Assembly (NCBI RefSeq): GCF_030296935.1 | Contig: NZ_AP028032.1 | Coordinates: forward strand, 372,001-436,000 | Source: Coprobacter fastidiosus | GTDB taxonomy: Bacteria; Bacteroidota; Bacteroidia; Bacteroidales; Coprobacteraceae | Direction of reading: 5' to 3' | DNA length: 64,000 nt | Shown here: positions 53,691 to 62,810 of the stretch, piece after piece | Numbering within the stretch: position 1 is the stretch's first letter | Layout: each line of letters opens with the position of its first letter | Position numbers and translations under genes: made by a program | Notes under the pieces: model-generated | The model's database searches: none | The model's input: only the letters and a program-made list of their open reading frames with translations | Told to the model about the DNA's origin: nothing

Positions 53691-54485
53691 ATGGTAAATT
53701 TCTCATTAGAAGGTAAGGTTGCACTTGTAACAGGCGCTTCTTACGGTATCGGTTTCGCTTTGGCTACTGCATTTGCACAAGCCGGTGCAAAAATCGTTTT
53801 TAACGATATTAAACCTGAGTTGGTTGAAAAAGGATTGGCAGCTTATGAAGCTGAAGGAATTAAAGCACATGGTTATGTTTGTGATGTAACAAATGAAGAT
53901 CAGGTTAATGCTTTAGTTGCTCAAATAGAAAAAGAAGTCGGGGTTATCGATATCTTGGTAAATAATGCCGGTATTATCAAACGTATTCCTATGCACGAAA
54001 TGTCTGCAGCGGATTTTCGCCAGGTGATTGATATCGACTTGAATGGTCCGTTTATCGTATCTAAAGCAGTGATTCCTTCTATGATAAAGAAAGGACATGG
54101 TAAAATTATCAATATTTGTTCGATGATGAGCGAATTGGGACGCGAAACCGTATCTGCTTATGCTGCAGCAAAAGGTGGTCTCAAAATGTTGACGAAGAAT
54201 ATTGCCTCAGAATACGGTGAATATAATATTCAGTGCAACGGCATAGGTCCGGGATATATTGCAACTCCCCAAACAGCTCCGTTACGGGAAAAACAGCCTG
54301 ACGGTTCAAGACATCCGTTTGATTCTTTCATTGTCGCAAAAACACCAGCTGCCCGTTGGGGTACTCCAGAAGATTTGATGGGTCCGGCTGTATTTTTAGC
54401 TTCTGATGCATCTAATTTCGTTAATGGCCATATCCTTTATGTAGATGGTGGTATTTTGGCTTATATCGGAAAGCAACCCCAATAA
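53691..54485 (+). CDS. kduD: 2-deoxy-D-gluconate 3-dehydrogenase / gluconate 5-dehydrogenase-like SDR
   Basis: A 264-residue classical SDR with TGASYGIG (14-21), NNAG (91-94), Ser144 and Y157-AAA-K161. It reduces 2,5-diketo-3-deoxygluconate to 2-keto-3-deoxygluconate, the step after KduI; many Bacteroidetes homologues are annotated as gluconate 5-dehydrogenase. Position 27 bases after kduI supports the kduD role. KDG kinase and aldolase must be elsewhere. Confidence 0.9.
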   Translation: MVNFSLEGKVALVTGASYGIGFALATAFAQAGAKIVFNDIKPELVEKGLAAYEAEGIKAHGYVCDVTNEDQVNALVAQIEKEVGVIDILVNNAGIIKRIPMHEMSAADFRQVIDIDLNGPFIVSKAVIPSMIKKGHGKIINICSMMSELGRETVSAYAAAKGGLKMLTKNIASEYGEYNIQCNGIGPGYIATPQTAPLREKQPDGSRHPFDSFIVAKTPAARWGTPEDLMGPAVFLASDASNFVNGHILYVDGGILAYIGKQPQ

Positions 54486-54505
54486 AAAGCGGGGAATAAG
54501 ATTAT

Positions 54506-54535
54506 ACCCTCTATCTCTATTTTGAGACAGAGGGT
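54506..54535 (+). terminator. Intercistronic hairpin after kduD
   Basis: ACCCTCTATCTC and GAGACAGAGGGT pair with one mismatch and a 6-base loop. The U tract is poor, so it may reduce rather than block transcription of the DUF4861 gene, or protect the upstream mRNA. Confidence 0.5.
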
Positions 54536-54569
54536 TGCTTTGTATATATAATAACCAATAAATTAAGAT

Positions 54570-55811
54570 ATGAAAAAGATTATTTTATTACTGTTTATTG
54601 CAATTATCGGATTCTCTTGCAGTGGAGGTAAGAGTGTCAAAATTTCTGTAAAGAATGACTCGGCGATAGATCGGGAAAATGAAATAGCTGAAATTTCTAT
54701 GAGTAGCGTGACTGAGATGCTCGGATTATCCGATACGGCACAGTTCGTTATTTTGGATGCACAAGGAGAGCAACTGCCTTACCAATTGACTTATGACGGT
54801 AAATTGATCTTTCCGGTTACGGTAAAAGCTAATTCATCTGTTGAATATACTGTACAAGCCGGAATCCCTGAAAAATTTGATACTATAACTTGCGGAAGAC
54901 AGTATCCCGAACGTGTAGATGATATTGCTTGGGAAAATGATAAAATCGCTTTCCGTACTTACGGACCGGCTCTTCAAGCTACTGGAGAAAGAGCATTCGG
55001 TTATGACATTTGGGTAAAATCGGTTGCAGAACCGGTTGTTGAAAAACGATATGAAGGAGAATTGAATCCTGAAACAAAAGCCCGTATCTCGGAATTGAAG
55101 AAAACAGATCCCAAAGCTGCTGATGAATTGTATAAATCTGTATCATATCATGTAGATCATGGAAACGGATTGGATTGTTATAAAGTAGGTCCTACTTTGG
55201 GTGGTGGAACTGCTGCGTTGATGGTAAACGATACGATTGTGTATCCGTATTGCTATAAAACGTTTGAAGTATTAGATAACGGTCCTTTGCGTTTTACGGT
55301 AAAACTGATATATAATCCGTTGATCGTAAATGGAGATTCAGTAGTAGAAACTCGTCTAATTTCATTGGATGCCGGCTCTCAGTTAAACAAAACTGTAGTG
55401 ACTTATGATAATCTGAAAGAAACTACTCCCGTAGTCGCCGGAATAGTATTGCATGATCCTGAATCTTCGGCTCAATATAAAGTCTCGGCAGAAAAAGGAT
55501 ATGTTACTTATGCTGATCCGACCGATAATCCGAATAATAATAACGGAACAATATTTGTCGGAGCTATTTTGCCAACGGCCAAAGATGCAAAAGCCGTCTA
55601 TTTTGAAGAAAAAGAGAAAAACGATTTGAGAGGTGGAGCTGACGGTCACGTGCTTGCTATTGCAGATTATACCCCTGGTTCGGAATTAGTCTATTATTGG
55701 GGAGCAGGATGGAGCAAGTATGGATTCGATACAATTGAAGATTGGAATGCATACATTGATGAAGAGGCTTCACTAAAGAGTGAACCGTTGACAGTATCTA
55801 TCATAAAGTAA
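54570..55811 (+). CDS. DUF4861 family lipoprotein
   Basis: A 413-residue lipoprotein with a short signal peptide and lipobox Cys17 (IIGFSCSGG). The mature part has the DUF4861 pattern (YGPALQATGERAFGYDIWVK; YHVDHGNGLDCYKVG; YYWGAGWSKYGF). The family co-occurs with uronate and polysaccharide lyase loci, but its activity is not established. It may act on an oligosaccharide in the periplasm or at the cell surface. It follows kduD by 84 bases in the same unit. Confidence 0.82.
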   Translation: MKKIILLLFIAIIGFSCSGGKSVKISVKNDSAIDRENEIAEISMSSVTEMLGLSDTAQFVILDAQGEQLPYQLTYDGKLIFPVTVKANSSVEYTVQAGIPEKFDTITCGRQYPERVDDIAWENDKIAFRTYGPALQATGERAFGYDIWVKSVAEPVVEKRYEGELNPETKARISELKKTDPKAADELYKSVSYHVDHGNGLDCYKVGPTLGGGTAALMVNDTIVYPYCYKTFEVLDNGPLRFTVKLIYNPLIVNGDSVVETRLISLDAGSQLNKTVVTYDNLKETTPVVAGIVLHDPESSAQYKVSAEKGYVTYADPTDNPNNNNGTIFVGAILPTAKDAKAVYFEEKEKNDLRGGADGHVLAIADYTPGSELVYYWGAGWSKYGFDTIEDWNAYIDEEASLKSEPLTVSIIK

Positions 55812-55821
55812 AATGCTAGTC

Positions 55822-55853
55822 GAGAATAGAAATAACGACTATGTTCGATTCTC
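55822..55853 (+). terminator. Terminator hairpin after the DUF4861 gene
   Basis: GAGAATAGAA and TTCGATTCTC pair over 10 positions with one mismatch, followed by TATTTTAAT. Confidence 0.55.
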
Positions 55854-55913
55854 TATTTTAATAGAATTTAAGCAGATGCGAAATTAGTATATATCTATAC
55901 TTTACTTTGCGAG

Positions 55914-55949
55914 AGCCGGCCAATATTTACGTTATTGGGCCGGCTTTTT
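55914..55949 (+). terminator. Second, GC-rich terminator hairpin
   Basis: AGCCGGCCAATA pairs with TATTGGGCCGGCT with one bulged G and is followed by TTTTTA. It makes a tandem terminator with the previous hairpin in the 382-base gap before mtgA, which otherwise holds only the repeat element. Confidence 0.75.
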
Positions 55950-55963
55950 ATTCAGATAGGCTC

Positions 55964-56141
55964 TAAGAACCAATCCGAATTTTGCTCGGGTCAGATTTTA
56001 GAGTTTCGTTTGAGGATATTTTCCTGTTTTTACAAGGAAGATAACTGGATATCCGACGAGTGAAAACAGAAGAAAAGACCTGACGAAAACGCAAAAATGA
56101 CCTGATAATATTTTTTGTTGGAAAATTTGGACTGGCTCTTA
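55964..56141. repeat. Complete 178-bp MITE-like element
   Basis: It begins TAAGAACCAATCCGAATTTT and ends AAAATTTGGACTGGCTCTTA; the ends agree as inverted repeats at 17 of 20 positions. It has the same length as the element at 41874 and is similar throughout, including the shared GAGGATATTTT and TGACCTGATAATATTTT blocks. There is no coding capacity. It ends 19 bases before the -7 box of mtgA. Confidence 0.75.
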
Positions 56142-56160
56142 TTTAGTCAAAAAATATTTT

Positions 56161-56168
56161 TACGTTTG
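56161..56168 (+). promoter_or_regulatory. -7 promoter box for mtgA
   Basis: TACGTTTG, 25 bases before the start codon. The -33 position falls in the last bases of the repeat element. Confidence 0.5.
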
Positions 56169-56193
56169 CAGCTATATTTAAACAATGTAATAT

Positions 56194-56871
56194 ATGAAGC
56201 GTGTCCGGCGTATTATAAGAAATATTATCGCATTCTTTTTTATTTCGACGATTCTTTCGGTTCTTTTATACCGTTTTGTTCCAGTATATATAACGCCTCT
56301 TATGTTGATCCGTTATGCACAAGGTATTATGGCCGGAGAAAAACCCCGTTTATACCATCGATGGGTTTCTTTAGAGGATATGAGCAGATGGTTGCCTCAA
56401 GCGGTAGTCGCCTCAGAAGATAATCTTTTTTTAGAACATTCAGGGTTTGATTTTCAGCAGATAAAGAAGGCGATAGAAGAAAATAAAACTCGAAAAAGAG
56501 CCAGAGGGGCAAGTACGATATCTCAACAAACCGCTAAAAATGTATTTCTATGGCCGGGGCATTCTTTTGTACGTAAAGGTTTGGAGGCTTATTTTACGTT
56601 TTTGATAGAACAGTTATGGGGAAAGAAACGGATTATGGAAGTGTATCTGAATTCTATCGAAATGGGCAAAAATATATATGGTGCGGAAGCTGTCGCAAAA
56701 TATCATTTTGGAACTACAGCCCGAAAATTGACCCGATCACAGTGTGCTCTTATTGCGGCATCATTACCTAATCCGTTACATTTTAACTCATCTGCTCCAT
56801 CTTTATATATGCAGAAAAGAAAACGTAAAATCTTGTGGCTAATGGATCAAATAGATCCTGTGAAATTCTGA
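56194..56871 (+). CDS. mtgA: Monofunctional biosynthetic peptidoglycan transglycosylase
   Basis: A 225-residue GT51 enzyme that polymerises lipid II into glycan chains. A single N-terminal membrane helix (about 10-30) precedes the catalytic domain with E75 ([16 protein letters not shown]), [13 protein letters not shown] and [15 protein letters not shown]. No transpeptidase domain is present, as expected for MtgA. It is monocistronic. Confidence 0.93.
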   Translation: MKRVRRIIRNIIAFFFISTILSVLLYRFVPVYITPLMLIRYAQGIMAGEKPRLYHRWVSLEDMSRWLPQAVVASEDNLFLEHSGFDFQQIKKAIEENKTRKRARGASTISQQTAKNVFLWPGHSFVRKGLEAYFTFLIEQLWGKKRIMEVYLNSIEMGKNIYGAEAVAKYHFGTTARKLTRSQCALIAASLPNPLHFNSSAPSLYMQKRKRKILWLMDQIDPVKF

Positions 56872-56961
56872 TGTAAATTTTTATTTCTTGCAAATAGCTA
56901 TTTTGTAAGATTATTTTTGTTCAAATTTGTAAAATAATAGGATTGTTCGCTTTTATTTTGT

Positions 56962-56969
56962 TATATTTG
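56962..56969 (+). promoter_or_regulatory. -7 promoter box for the purU-his operon
   Basis: TATATTTG, 20 bases before purU, with a TTG at 56943-56945 upstream. Confidence 0.55.
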
Positions 56970-56989
56970 CGCTTCAAAATAGATGAGAT

Positions 56990-57865
56990 ATGTCAAAACA
57001 AAAAAATAACAGTACAAATGCAATATTACTGATGCATTGTCCAGACCAGCCGGGTATATTAGCGGTTGTAACAGATTTTATTAATGTAAACGGAGGAAAT
57101 ATCTTGTATCTTGACCAATATGTAGATCGGGAAAATCATGCATTTTTTATGCGGGTGGAATGGGATCTGACAAACTTTATTATTCCTCAGAATAAAATAG
57201 AAGATTATTTCAATACATTATACGGGCAAAAATATGATATGAGTTTTAATCTCTATTTTAGTGATCGTAAGCCGCGTATGGCTATATTTGTATCGAAGAT
57301 GTCCCATTGTCTATATGATATATTGGCGCGATATACAGCCGGAGAGTGGAATGTAGAGATTCCTGTTATTATCAGTAATCATCCTGATTTGGAAAGTGTA
57401 GCTAAAAGGTTCGATATAGATTATCATGTATTTCCAATCAATAAGGACAATAAAGCGGAGCAAGAAGCTAAGGAGTTGGAATTATTGGAAAAATATGATA
57501 TAGATTTTATCGTATTGGCACGATATATGCAGGTCGTTTCTTCTGATTTTATAATGCATTATCCCGATAAGATCATAAATATTCATCATTCGTTTCTCCC
57601 GGCATTTATGGGAGCTAAGCCTTATCATGCGGCTTTTGAGCGGGGAGTGAAGTTGATCGGAGCTACGAGTCATTACGTAACGACAGATCTTGATGCAGGC
57701 CCTATTATCGAACAAGATATCGTTCGTATTTCTCACAAGGATTCTATTGCTGATCTGGTCTATAAAGGTCAGGATCTCGAAAAAATAGTATTATCTCGAG
57801 CTGTAGAAAAGCATATCGATCGGAAAATATTGACTTATCGCAACAAAACCGTTGTTTTCAATTAA
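56990..57865 (+). CDS. purU: Formyltetrahydrofolate deformylase
   Basis: A 291-residue enzyme that hydrolyses 10-formyl-THF to formate and THF. An N-terminal ACT domain (about 10-85, HCPDQPGILAVVTDF) is followed by a formyltransferase-like domain with catalytic N197, H199 and D235 (NIHHSFLPAF; TTDLDAGPI). It precedes the his genes by 6 bases, so its product probably balances folate one-carbon supply with purine and histidine metabolism. Confidence 0.94.
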   Translation: MSKQKNNSTNAILLMHCPDQPGILAVVTDFINVNGGNILYLDQYVDRENHAFFMRVEWDLTNFIIPQNKIEDYFNTLYGQKYDMSFNLYFSDRKPRMAIFVSKMSHCLYDILARYTAGEWNVEIPVIISNHPDLESVAKRFDIDYHVFPINKDNKAEQEAKELELLEKYDIDFIVLARYMQVVSSDFIMHYPDKIINIHHSFLPAFMGAKPYHAAFERGVKLIGATSHYVTTDLDAGPIIEQDIVRISHKDSIADLVYKGQDLEKIVLSRAVEKHIDRKILTYRNKTVVFN

Positions 57866-57871
57866 GGGAAA

Positions 57872-58462
57872 ATGAAAGTGGCAATTGTAAAATATAATGC
57901 CGGTAATATTTATTCAGTAGATTGTGCTTTAAGAAGGGTCGGGGTAGAAGCAGAAATTACTGATAATAAGGAAATATTGATGTCTGCTGATAAAGTAATA
58001 TTTCCGGGAGTAGGAGAGGCGGCGTCAACGATGCATTATTTGAAAAAAAATAATCTGGATTCTTTAATTAAAGATCTGAAGCAGCCGGTATTAGGCATTT
58101 GTATAGGAATGCAATTGATGTGTCGGCATTCGGAAGAAGGAGATGTCGACTGCCTGAATATATTTGATGTTGAAGTAAAGCGTTTTCATACTGAAAGCAC
58201 AGAATATAAAATACCACACATGGGCTGGAATACGGTGAGAAACGTTGATATGCATATGTTTCCGCAACATATTGAAAACCAATATGTATATTTTGTTCAT
58301 AGCTATTATGTTCCAGTATGTGAATATACCACTGCCGAGACAGAATATATTTTGCCTTTTAGTGCGGCTTTGCATAAAGATAATTTTTATGCTTCTCAGT
58401 TTCATATAGAAAAAAGCGGAGCTGTCGGAGAGGATATATTTAATCATTTTTTGTCATTATAA
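57872..58462 (+). CDS. hisH: Imidazole glycerol phosphate synthase, glutamine amidotransferase subunit
   Basis: A 196-residue class I glutaminase that feeds ammonia to HisF. The nucleophile C77 sits in LGICIGMQLM and the His-Glu pair is H178 and E180 in SQFHIEKSG, where the Pro usual between them is Ile. It is the first his gene in the order H-A-F-IE. Confidence 0.95.
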   Translation: MKVAIVKYNAGNIYSVDCALRRVGVEAEITDNKEILMSADKVIFPGVGEAASTMHYLKKNNLDSLIKDLKQPVLGICIGMQLMCRHSEEGDVDCLNIFDVEVKRFHTESTEYKIPHMGWNTVRNVDMHMFPQHIENQYVYFVHSYYVPVCEYTTAETEYILPFSAALHKDNFYASQFHIEKSGAVGEDIFNHFLSL

Positions 58463-58475
58463 ATTATAGAATGAT

Positions 58476-59195
58476 ATGATTGAATTAATACCGGCCATAG
58501 ATATAATAGATGGTAAGTGCGTACGCTTGTCGCAAGGTGATTATGAGCGTATGACCACATATAATCATGATCCGTTGGAGGTTGCAAAAGAATTTCAGGA
58601 TCATGGAATAAGACGATTGCATGTCGTCGATTTGGATGGAGCTAAGGCCCATCATATCGTGAATTATAAAGCTTTAGAACGCATTGCTTCTCGTACGTCG
58701 TTGATAATTGATTTTGGTGGTGGTATTAAATCTGACGGAGACTTGGAAATTGCTTTCGAATCAGGTGCTCAGATGGTAACCGGAGGCAGTATTGCTGTAA
58801 AAAATCCGGAGGTATTTTTGTCATGGCTTGAGAAATTCGGTTCGGATAAGATAATTCTTGGAGCTGATGCTAAAAAAGGGAAAATTGCAGTCGGAGGATG
58901 GAAGGAATCGTCAGATAAAGAACTTATCCCGTTTGTAAAAACGTATGTAGAATCCGGAGTAAAAAAAGTAATTACTACGGATATTTGTAAAGATGGAATG
59001 CTGAACGGGCCGTCTATCGATTTATATAAAAAGATGATGTCTGTAATTCCTGAGATTTATTTGATAGCAAGTGGTGGAGTTGCCTCTATCGAAGATATTG
59101 AGAAATTAGAGTTGGCCGGAGTTCCTTCCGTTATATTCGGGAAAGCCCTTTATGAAGGCCGTATAACGTTGAAGGAACTGTTACGTTTTTTATAA
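58476..59195 (+). CDS. hisA: Phosphoribosylformimino-5-aminoimidazole carboxamide ribotide isomerase
   Basis: A 239-residue TIM barrel with [14 protein letters not shown] (catalytic Asp8) and TTDICKDGM. It performs the Amadori rearrangement of ProFAR to PRFAR in histidine synthesis. Gaps of 13 and 8 bases connect it to hisH and hisF. Confidence 0.96.
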   Translation: MIELIPAIDIIDGKCVRLSQGDYERMTTYNHDPLEVAKEFQDHGIRRLHVVDLDGAKAHHIVNYKALERIASRTSLIIDFGGGIKSDGDLEIAFESGAQMVTGGSIAVKNPEVFLSWLEKFGSDKIILGADAKKGKIAVGGWKESSDKELIPFVKTYVESGVKKVITTDICKDGMLNGPSIDLYKKMMSVIPEIYLIASGGVASIEDIEKLELAGVPSVIFGKALYEGRITLKELLRFL

Positions 59196-59203
59196 AAATA
59201 GAT

Positions 59204-59959
59204 ATGTTAGCAAAGCGAATAATTCCATGTTTGGATGTAAAAGACGGTAAAACTGTAAAGGGGGTAAATTTTATAAATTTCAGAGATGCAGGAGATCCGG
59301 TTGAATTGGGGCACGCATATAGCCGACAAGGTGCAGACGAGTTGGTTTATTTAGATATAACCGCTTCTTATGAAGGACGCAAGACATTTACGGAAATTGT
59401 CAAGAAGGTTGCAGCTAAGGTATCTATTCCTTTCACTGTTGGAGGCGGGATAAATGAAATAAATGATGTTGACCGTTTACTGAGTGCCGGTGCAGATAAA
59501 GTTTCAATAAACTCTTCTGCATTGAAGAATCCGAAATTAATTGAAGAAATTGCAAAAAATTTCGGTTCGCAAGTTTGTGTTGTTGCTATAGATGCTAACT
59601 TTGACAATAATTTATGGCGTTGTTATTTAAATGGAGGAAGAGTTCCGACAGATAAAGAGCTTTTTTCTTGGGCAAGAGAAGCACAGGAAAGAGGTGCAGG
59701 AGAGATACTGTTTACCAGTATGACTCATGATGGTGTAAAAGAGGGATATGCAAACGATGCGTTAGCCATGTTAAATTCGGTATTGAGTATCCCGGTGATA
59801 GCTTCAGGAGGGGCAGGGAAGAAAGAGCACTTTAAGGATGTTTTTCAGATAGGAAAGGCCGATGCTGCTCTTGCAGCAAGTGTATTTCATTTTGGAGAGA
59901 TTTCTATTTCTGAACTTAAAGATTATTTAGATCGAGAAAATATTTGTGTAAGAAAATAA
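59204..59959 (+). CDS. hisF: Imidazole glycerol phosphate synthase, cyclase subunit
   Basis: A 251-residue TIM barrel with [17 protein letters not shown] (Asp11), VAIDANF (second catalytic Asp) and IASGGAG. With HisH it forms IGP and AICAR from PRFAR and ammonia. Length is normal. Confidence 0.97.
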   Translation: MLAKRIIPCLDVKDGKTVKGVNFINFRDAGDPVELGHAYSRQGADELVYLDITASYEGRKTFTEIVKKVAAKVSIPFTVGGGINEINDVDRLLSAGADKVSINSSALKNPKLIEEIAKNFGSQVCVVAIDANFDNNLWRCYLNGGRVPTDKELFSWAREAQERGAGEILFTSMTHDGVKEGYANDALAMLNSVLSIPVIASGGAGKKEHFKDVFQIGKADAALAASVFHFGEISISELKDYLDRENICVRK

Positions 59960-59968
59960 CGTATTGAA

Positions 59969-60565
59969 ATGAATATAGATTTTGCAAAAATGGGAGGTCT
60001 GGTTCCTGCAATTATACAGGATAGTTATACTTCTAAAGTTCTAATGCTGGGCTTTATGAATGAGGAAGCGTTAGCAAAGACCAAGGAATTAGGTAAAGTG
60101 ACATTTTTCAGTCGTACTAAGAACCGTTTGTGGACAAAAGGGGAAGAAAGCGGTAATTTTTTATTAGTCGATTCGATAAAAGAAGATTGCGATAAAGACA
60201 CGCTTCTTATCAAAGTCCGTCCGATAGGTCCGGTCTGCCATACTGGTAGCGATACATGTTTTGATGAAAAAAACGAGGAAGATATTATGTTTATTAAGTA
60301 TCTTCAGGATTTTATAGATCGCCGGAAAAAAGAGATGCCGGAAGGTTCGTACACGACGTCTCTGTTTAACAAAGGAATAAACAGAATGGCGCAAAAAGTC
60401 GGAGAAGAGGCTGTGGAGACGGTAATCGAGGCAACGAACGGAACAGATGACCGACTTATTTATGAGGCTTCTGATCTAATTTATCATTTGATTGTATTAT
60501 TGACTTCAAAAGGATATAGGATAGAAGATCTTGCCAGAGAATTGAAAAAACGGCATAAAGAATAG
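59969..60565 (+). CDS. hisIE: Bifunctional phosphoribosyl-AMP cyclohydrolase / phosphoribosyl-ATP pyrophosphatase
   Basis: A 198-residue fusion. The N-terminal HisI domain has MLGFMNEEAL, TFFSRTKNRLWTKGE and the zinc Cys in DKDTLLI and PVCHTGSDTCF. The C-terminal HisE domain has SYTTSLFNKGINRMAQKVGEEAVE. It catalyses the second and third steps of histidine synthesis. Confidence 0.96.
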   Translation: MNIDFAKMGGLVPAIIQDSYTSKVLMLGFMNEEALAKTKELGKVTFFSRTKNRLWTKGEESGNFLLVDSIKEDCDKDTLLIKVRPIGPVCHTGSDTCFDEKNEEDIMFIKYLQDFIDRRKKEMPEGSYTTSLFNKGINRMAQKVGEEAVETVIEATNGTDDRLIYEASDLIYHLIVLLTSKGYRIEDLARELKKRHKE

Positions 60566-60571
60566 AACTAT

Positions 60572-61249
60572 ATGGAAGATGGATTATTGATACAATATGA
60601 TCATGTCGAAATTTGTCGTAAGGAGCTTGTTGTTCTGAAAGATGTAAATTTTAAATTGTATTCAGGTGAGTTTGTCTATTTCATCGGTCGGGTAGGTACA
60701 GGGAAAAGTAGCTTACTGAAAACGATGTATGCTGAAATTCCGGTGGTTGAAGGAGAAGCTTCTGTCCTCGGATTTAATATGAAGTCTCTCCGAAAGAAGG
60801 ATATACCTCAGTTAAGAAGAAAAATAGGTATTGTATTTCAGGATTTTCAGTTATTGACGGACAGGTCGGTAAAAGATAATCTTAATTTCGTCCTTCAAGC
60901 GACAGGCTGGAAAAATAAAGCAGAGATAACAGAGAGAGTTGAGCAAGTTTTGGTACAAGTCGGTATGCAAAATAAAGCGTACAAAATGCCGCATGAACTA
61001 TCCGGAGGGGAACAACAGAGAATTGTTATAGCCAGAGCATTGTTGAATTCTCCGCAGATTATTTTGGCGGATGAACCGACCGGAAACCTCGACCCTCAGA
61101 CCGGACAACAAATTGTATCGTTATTGCATTCTATTTGTGAGACGGGTACGGCTGTTATTATGACGACCCATAATCATCGATTGGTAGAAGAATTTCCCGG
61201 ACGTTTATTGAAATGTGAGAATAAATGTTTATCCGAAGTCTCTCTTTAA
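60572..61249 (+). CDS. ftsE: Cell division ATP-binding protein FtsE
   Basis: A 225-residue ABC ATPase with Walker A GRVGTGKS (39-46), signature LSGGEQQR (143-150) and Walker B IILADEPT (163-170). It would pair with FtsX to control murein hydrolases at the septum. No ftsX follows; the partner must lie elsewhere. The gene begins 6 bases after hisIE and is probably part of the same transcript. Other small ABC ATPases (LolD-like) are an alternative; FtsE fits the sequence better. Confidence 0.85.
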   Translation: MEDGLLIQYDHVEICRKELVVLKDVNFKLYSGEFVYFIGRVGTGKSSLLKTMYAEIPVVEGEASVLGFNMKSLRKKDIPQLRRKIGIVFQDFQLLTDRSVKDNLNFVLQATGWKNKAEITERVEQVLVQVGMQNKAYKMPHELSGGEQQRIVIARALLNSPQIILADEPTGNLDPQTGQQIVSLLHSICETGTAVIMTTHNHRLVEEFPGRLLKCENKCLSEVSL

Positions 61250-61257
61250 GTATAGAA

Positions 61258-61287
61258 TTGCTTATTATAGATAATATCTTATCTTTG
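61258..61287 (+). promoter_or_regulatory. Promoter of lysC
   Basis: TTG (61258-61260), 19-base spacer, TATCTTTG (61280-61287). Good fit to the Bacteroidetes consensus. Confidence 0.65.
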
Positions 61288-61358
61288 CATTTCAGAAACT
61301 ATATATATTGAAAATACAGGTATTTAAATATACGAACTATTAATTGAAAGAATAAAAA

Positions 61359-62675
61359 ATGAAAGTCTTAAAGTTTGGTGGAACTTCTGTGGGCTCAGCA
61401 CAAAGAATGAAAGATGTTGCCAAATTGATTTGTGACGGAGAGCAAAAGATTGTTGTTTTGTCTGCTATGTCCGGTACAACAAATACGCTTGTAGAAATTT
61501 CGGATTATTTATACAAAAAAAATCCGGACGGTGCTAACGAAATTATTAATGGCCTTGAGCATAAATATATGCAGGTAATTGATGAGTTGTATAGCACAGA
61601 CGAGTATAAACAGAGGGCTACTGAAATTGTAAAATCTCACTTCGATTATATCCGTTCTTTTACAAAAGATCTTTTTACTCTTTTTGAAGAAAAAGTGATT
61701 TTGGCTCAAGGTGAGCTGATGTCAACGGCTATGGTGAATTTATACTTGAATGAGACTGGTGTAAAATCTGTACTGATTCCTGCTTTGGATTATATGCGGA
61801 CAGATAAAAATGCTGAACCGGATCCCGTATATATTAAGACAAAACTGAAAGATTTATTATCTGTAAATCCTGATGCACCTATTTATATAACACAAGGCTA
61901 TATTTGTCGGAACGCTTATGGTGAAATAGATAATTTACAGCGGGGAGGAAGTGACTATTCCGCTTCATTAATCGGTGCTGCTATTCAGGCTGACGAAATA
62001 CAAATATGGACGGATATTGATGGCATGCACAATAATGATCCTCGATTCGTTAAAAATACTTCTCCGGTAAGATATTTACATTTTGAGGAAGCTGCGGAAT
62101 TAGCATATTTCGGGGCGAAGATATTGCATCCTACATGTATTCTTCCTGCTAAGCTTAATAACATTCCTGTTCGTCTGTTGAATACGATGGAACCTGAAGC
62201 TCCGGGAACTTTGATTTACAATCAATCAGAGCCGGGGAAAATAAAAGCTGTAGCGGCAAAAGACGGTATTACAGCCATTAAGATCAAATCGGGGCGTATG
62301 CTTTTAGCTTACGGATTTTTACGTAAAGTCTTTGAAATTTTCGAAAGTTATCAGACAGCCATAGATATGGTGACTACTTCAGAGGTAGGTGTTTCTGTGA
62401 CTATCGATAATACAAAACATTTAACCGAAATTCTGGATGATCTTAAAAAATTCGGGACTGTCACAGTTGATGAAGATATGGTCATTATTTGTGTAGTCGG
62501 AGATTTGGAATGGAATAATATCGGTTTCGAGTCAAATACGATGCAGGCAATGAAAGATATTCCGGTAAGAATGGTATCTTATGGAGGCAGCAATTACAAT
62601 ATTTCGTTTTTGATAAAATCAAAAGATAAGACTGCTGCATTGCAATCTTTAAGTAAATATTTGTTTGATAAATAA
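61359..62675 (+). CDS. lysC: Aspartate kinase
   Basis: A 438-residue monofunctional enzyme that phosphorylates aspartate, the first step to lysine, threonine and methionine. The N-terminal VLKFGGTSVGSAQRM and GGSDYSASLIGAA identify the kinase domain. Two C-terminal ACT-like regions (AIKIKSGRMLLAYGFLRKVF; VVGDLEWNN) suggest feedback regulation. It lacks a homoserine dehydrogenase domain. Confidence 0.94.
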   Translation: MKVLKFGGTSVGSAQRMKDVAKLICDGEQKIVVLSAMSGTTNTLVEISDYLYKKNPDGANEIINGLEHKYMQVIDELYSTDEYKQRATEIVKSHFDYIRSFTKDLFTLFEEKVILAQGELMSTAMVNLYLNETGVKSVLIPALDYMRTDKNAEPDPVYIKTKLKDLLSVNPDAPIYITQGYICRNAYGEIDNLQRGGSDYSASLIGAAIQADEIQIWTDIDGMHNNDPRFVKNTSPVRYLHFEEAAELAYFGAKILHPTCILPAKLNNIPVRLLNTMEPEAPGTLIYNQSEPGKIKAVAAKDGITAIKIKSGRMLLAYGFLRKVFEIFESYQTAIDMVTTSEVGVSVTIDNTKHLTEILDDLKKFGTVTVDEDMVIICVVGDLEWNNIGFESNTMQAMKDIPVRMVSYGGSNYNISFLIKSKDKTAALQSLSKYLFDK

Positions 62676-62681
62676 TAAGAG

Positions 62682-62720
62682 AAGAACACGGACTACTTTT
62701 TATAAATAGTCCGTGTTCTT
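62682..62720 (+). terminator. Intrinsic terminator of lysC
   Basis: AAGAACACGGACTA and TAGTCCGTGTTCTT form a perfect 14-bp stem with an 11-base loop, followed by TTAAAA. It separates lysC from lysA. Confidence 0.75.
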
Positions 62721-62810
62721 TTAAAAAACATTTGTGTTTATTATAGTAGAAAACAGGTTTAGAGATATTTTTACAAATTCTTAAAATCATCAAATATTAA
62801 AGATAAATAT

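Noticed and set aside
61250..61358. Riboswitch upstream of lysC
   Set aside because: The leader after the promoter is only about 65 bases and lacks the conserved lysine riboswitch structure.
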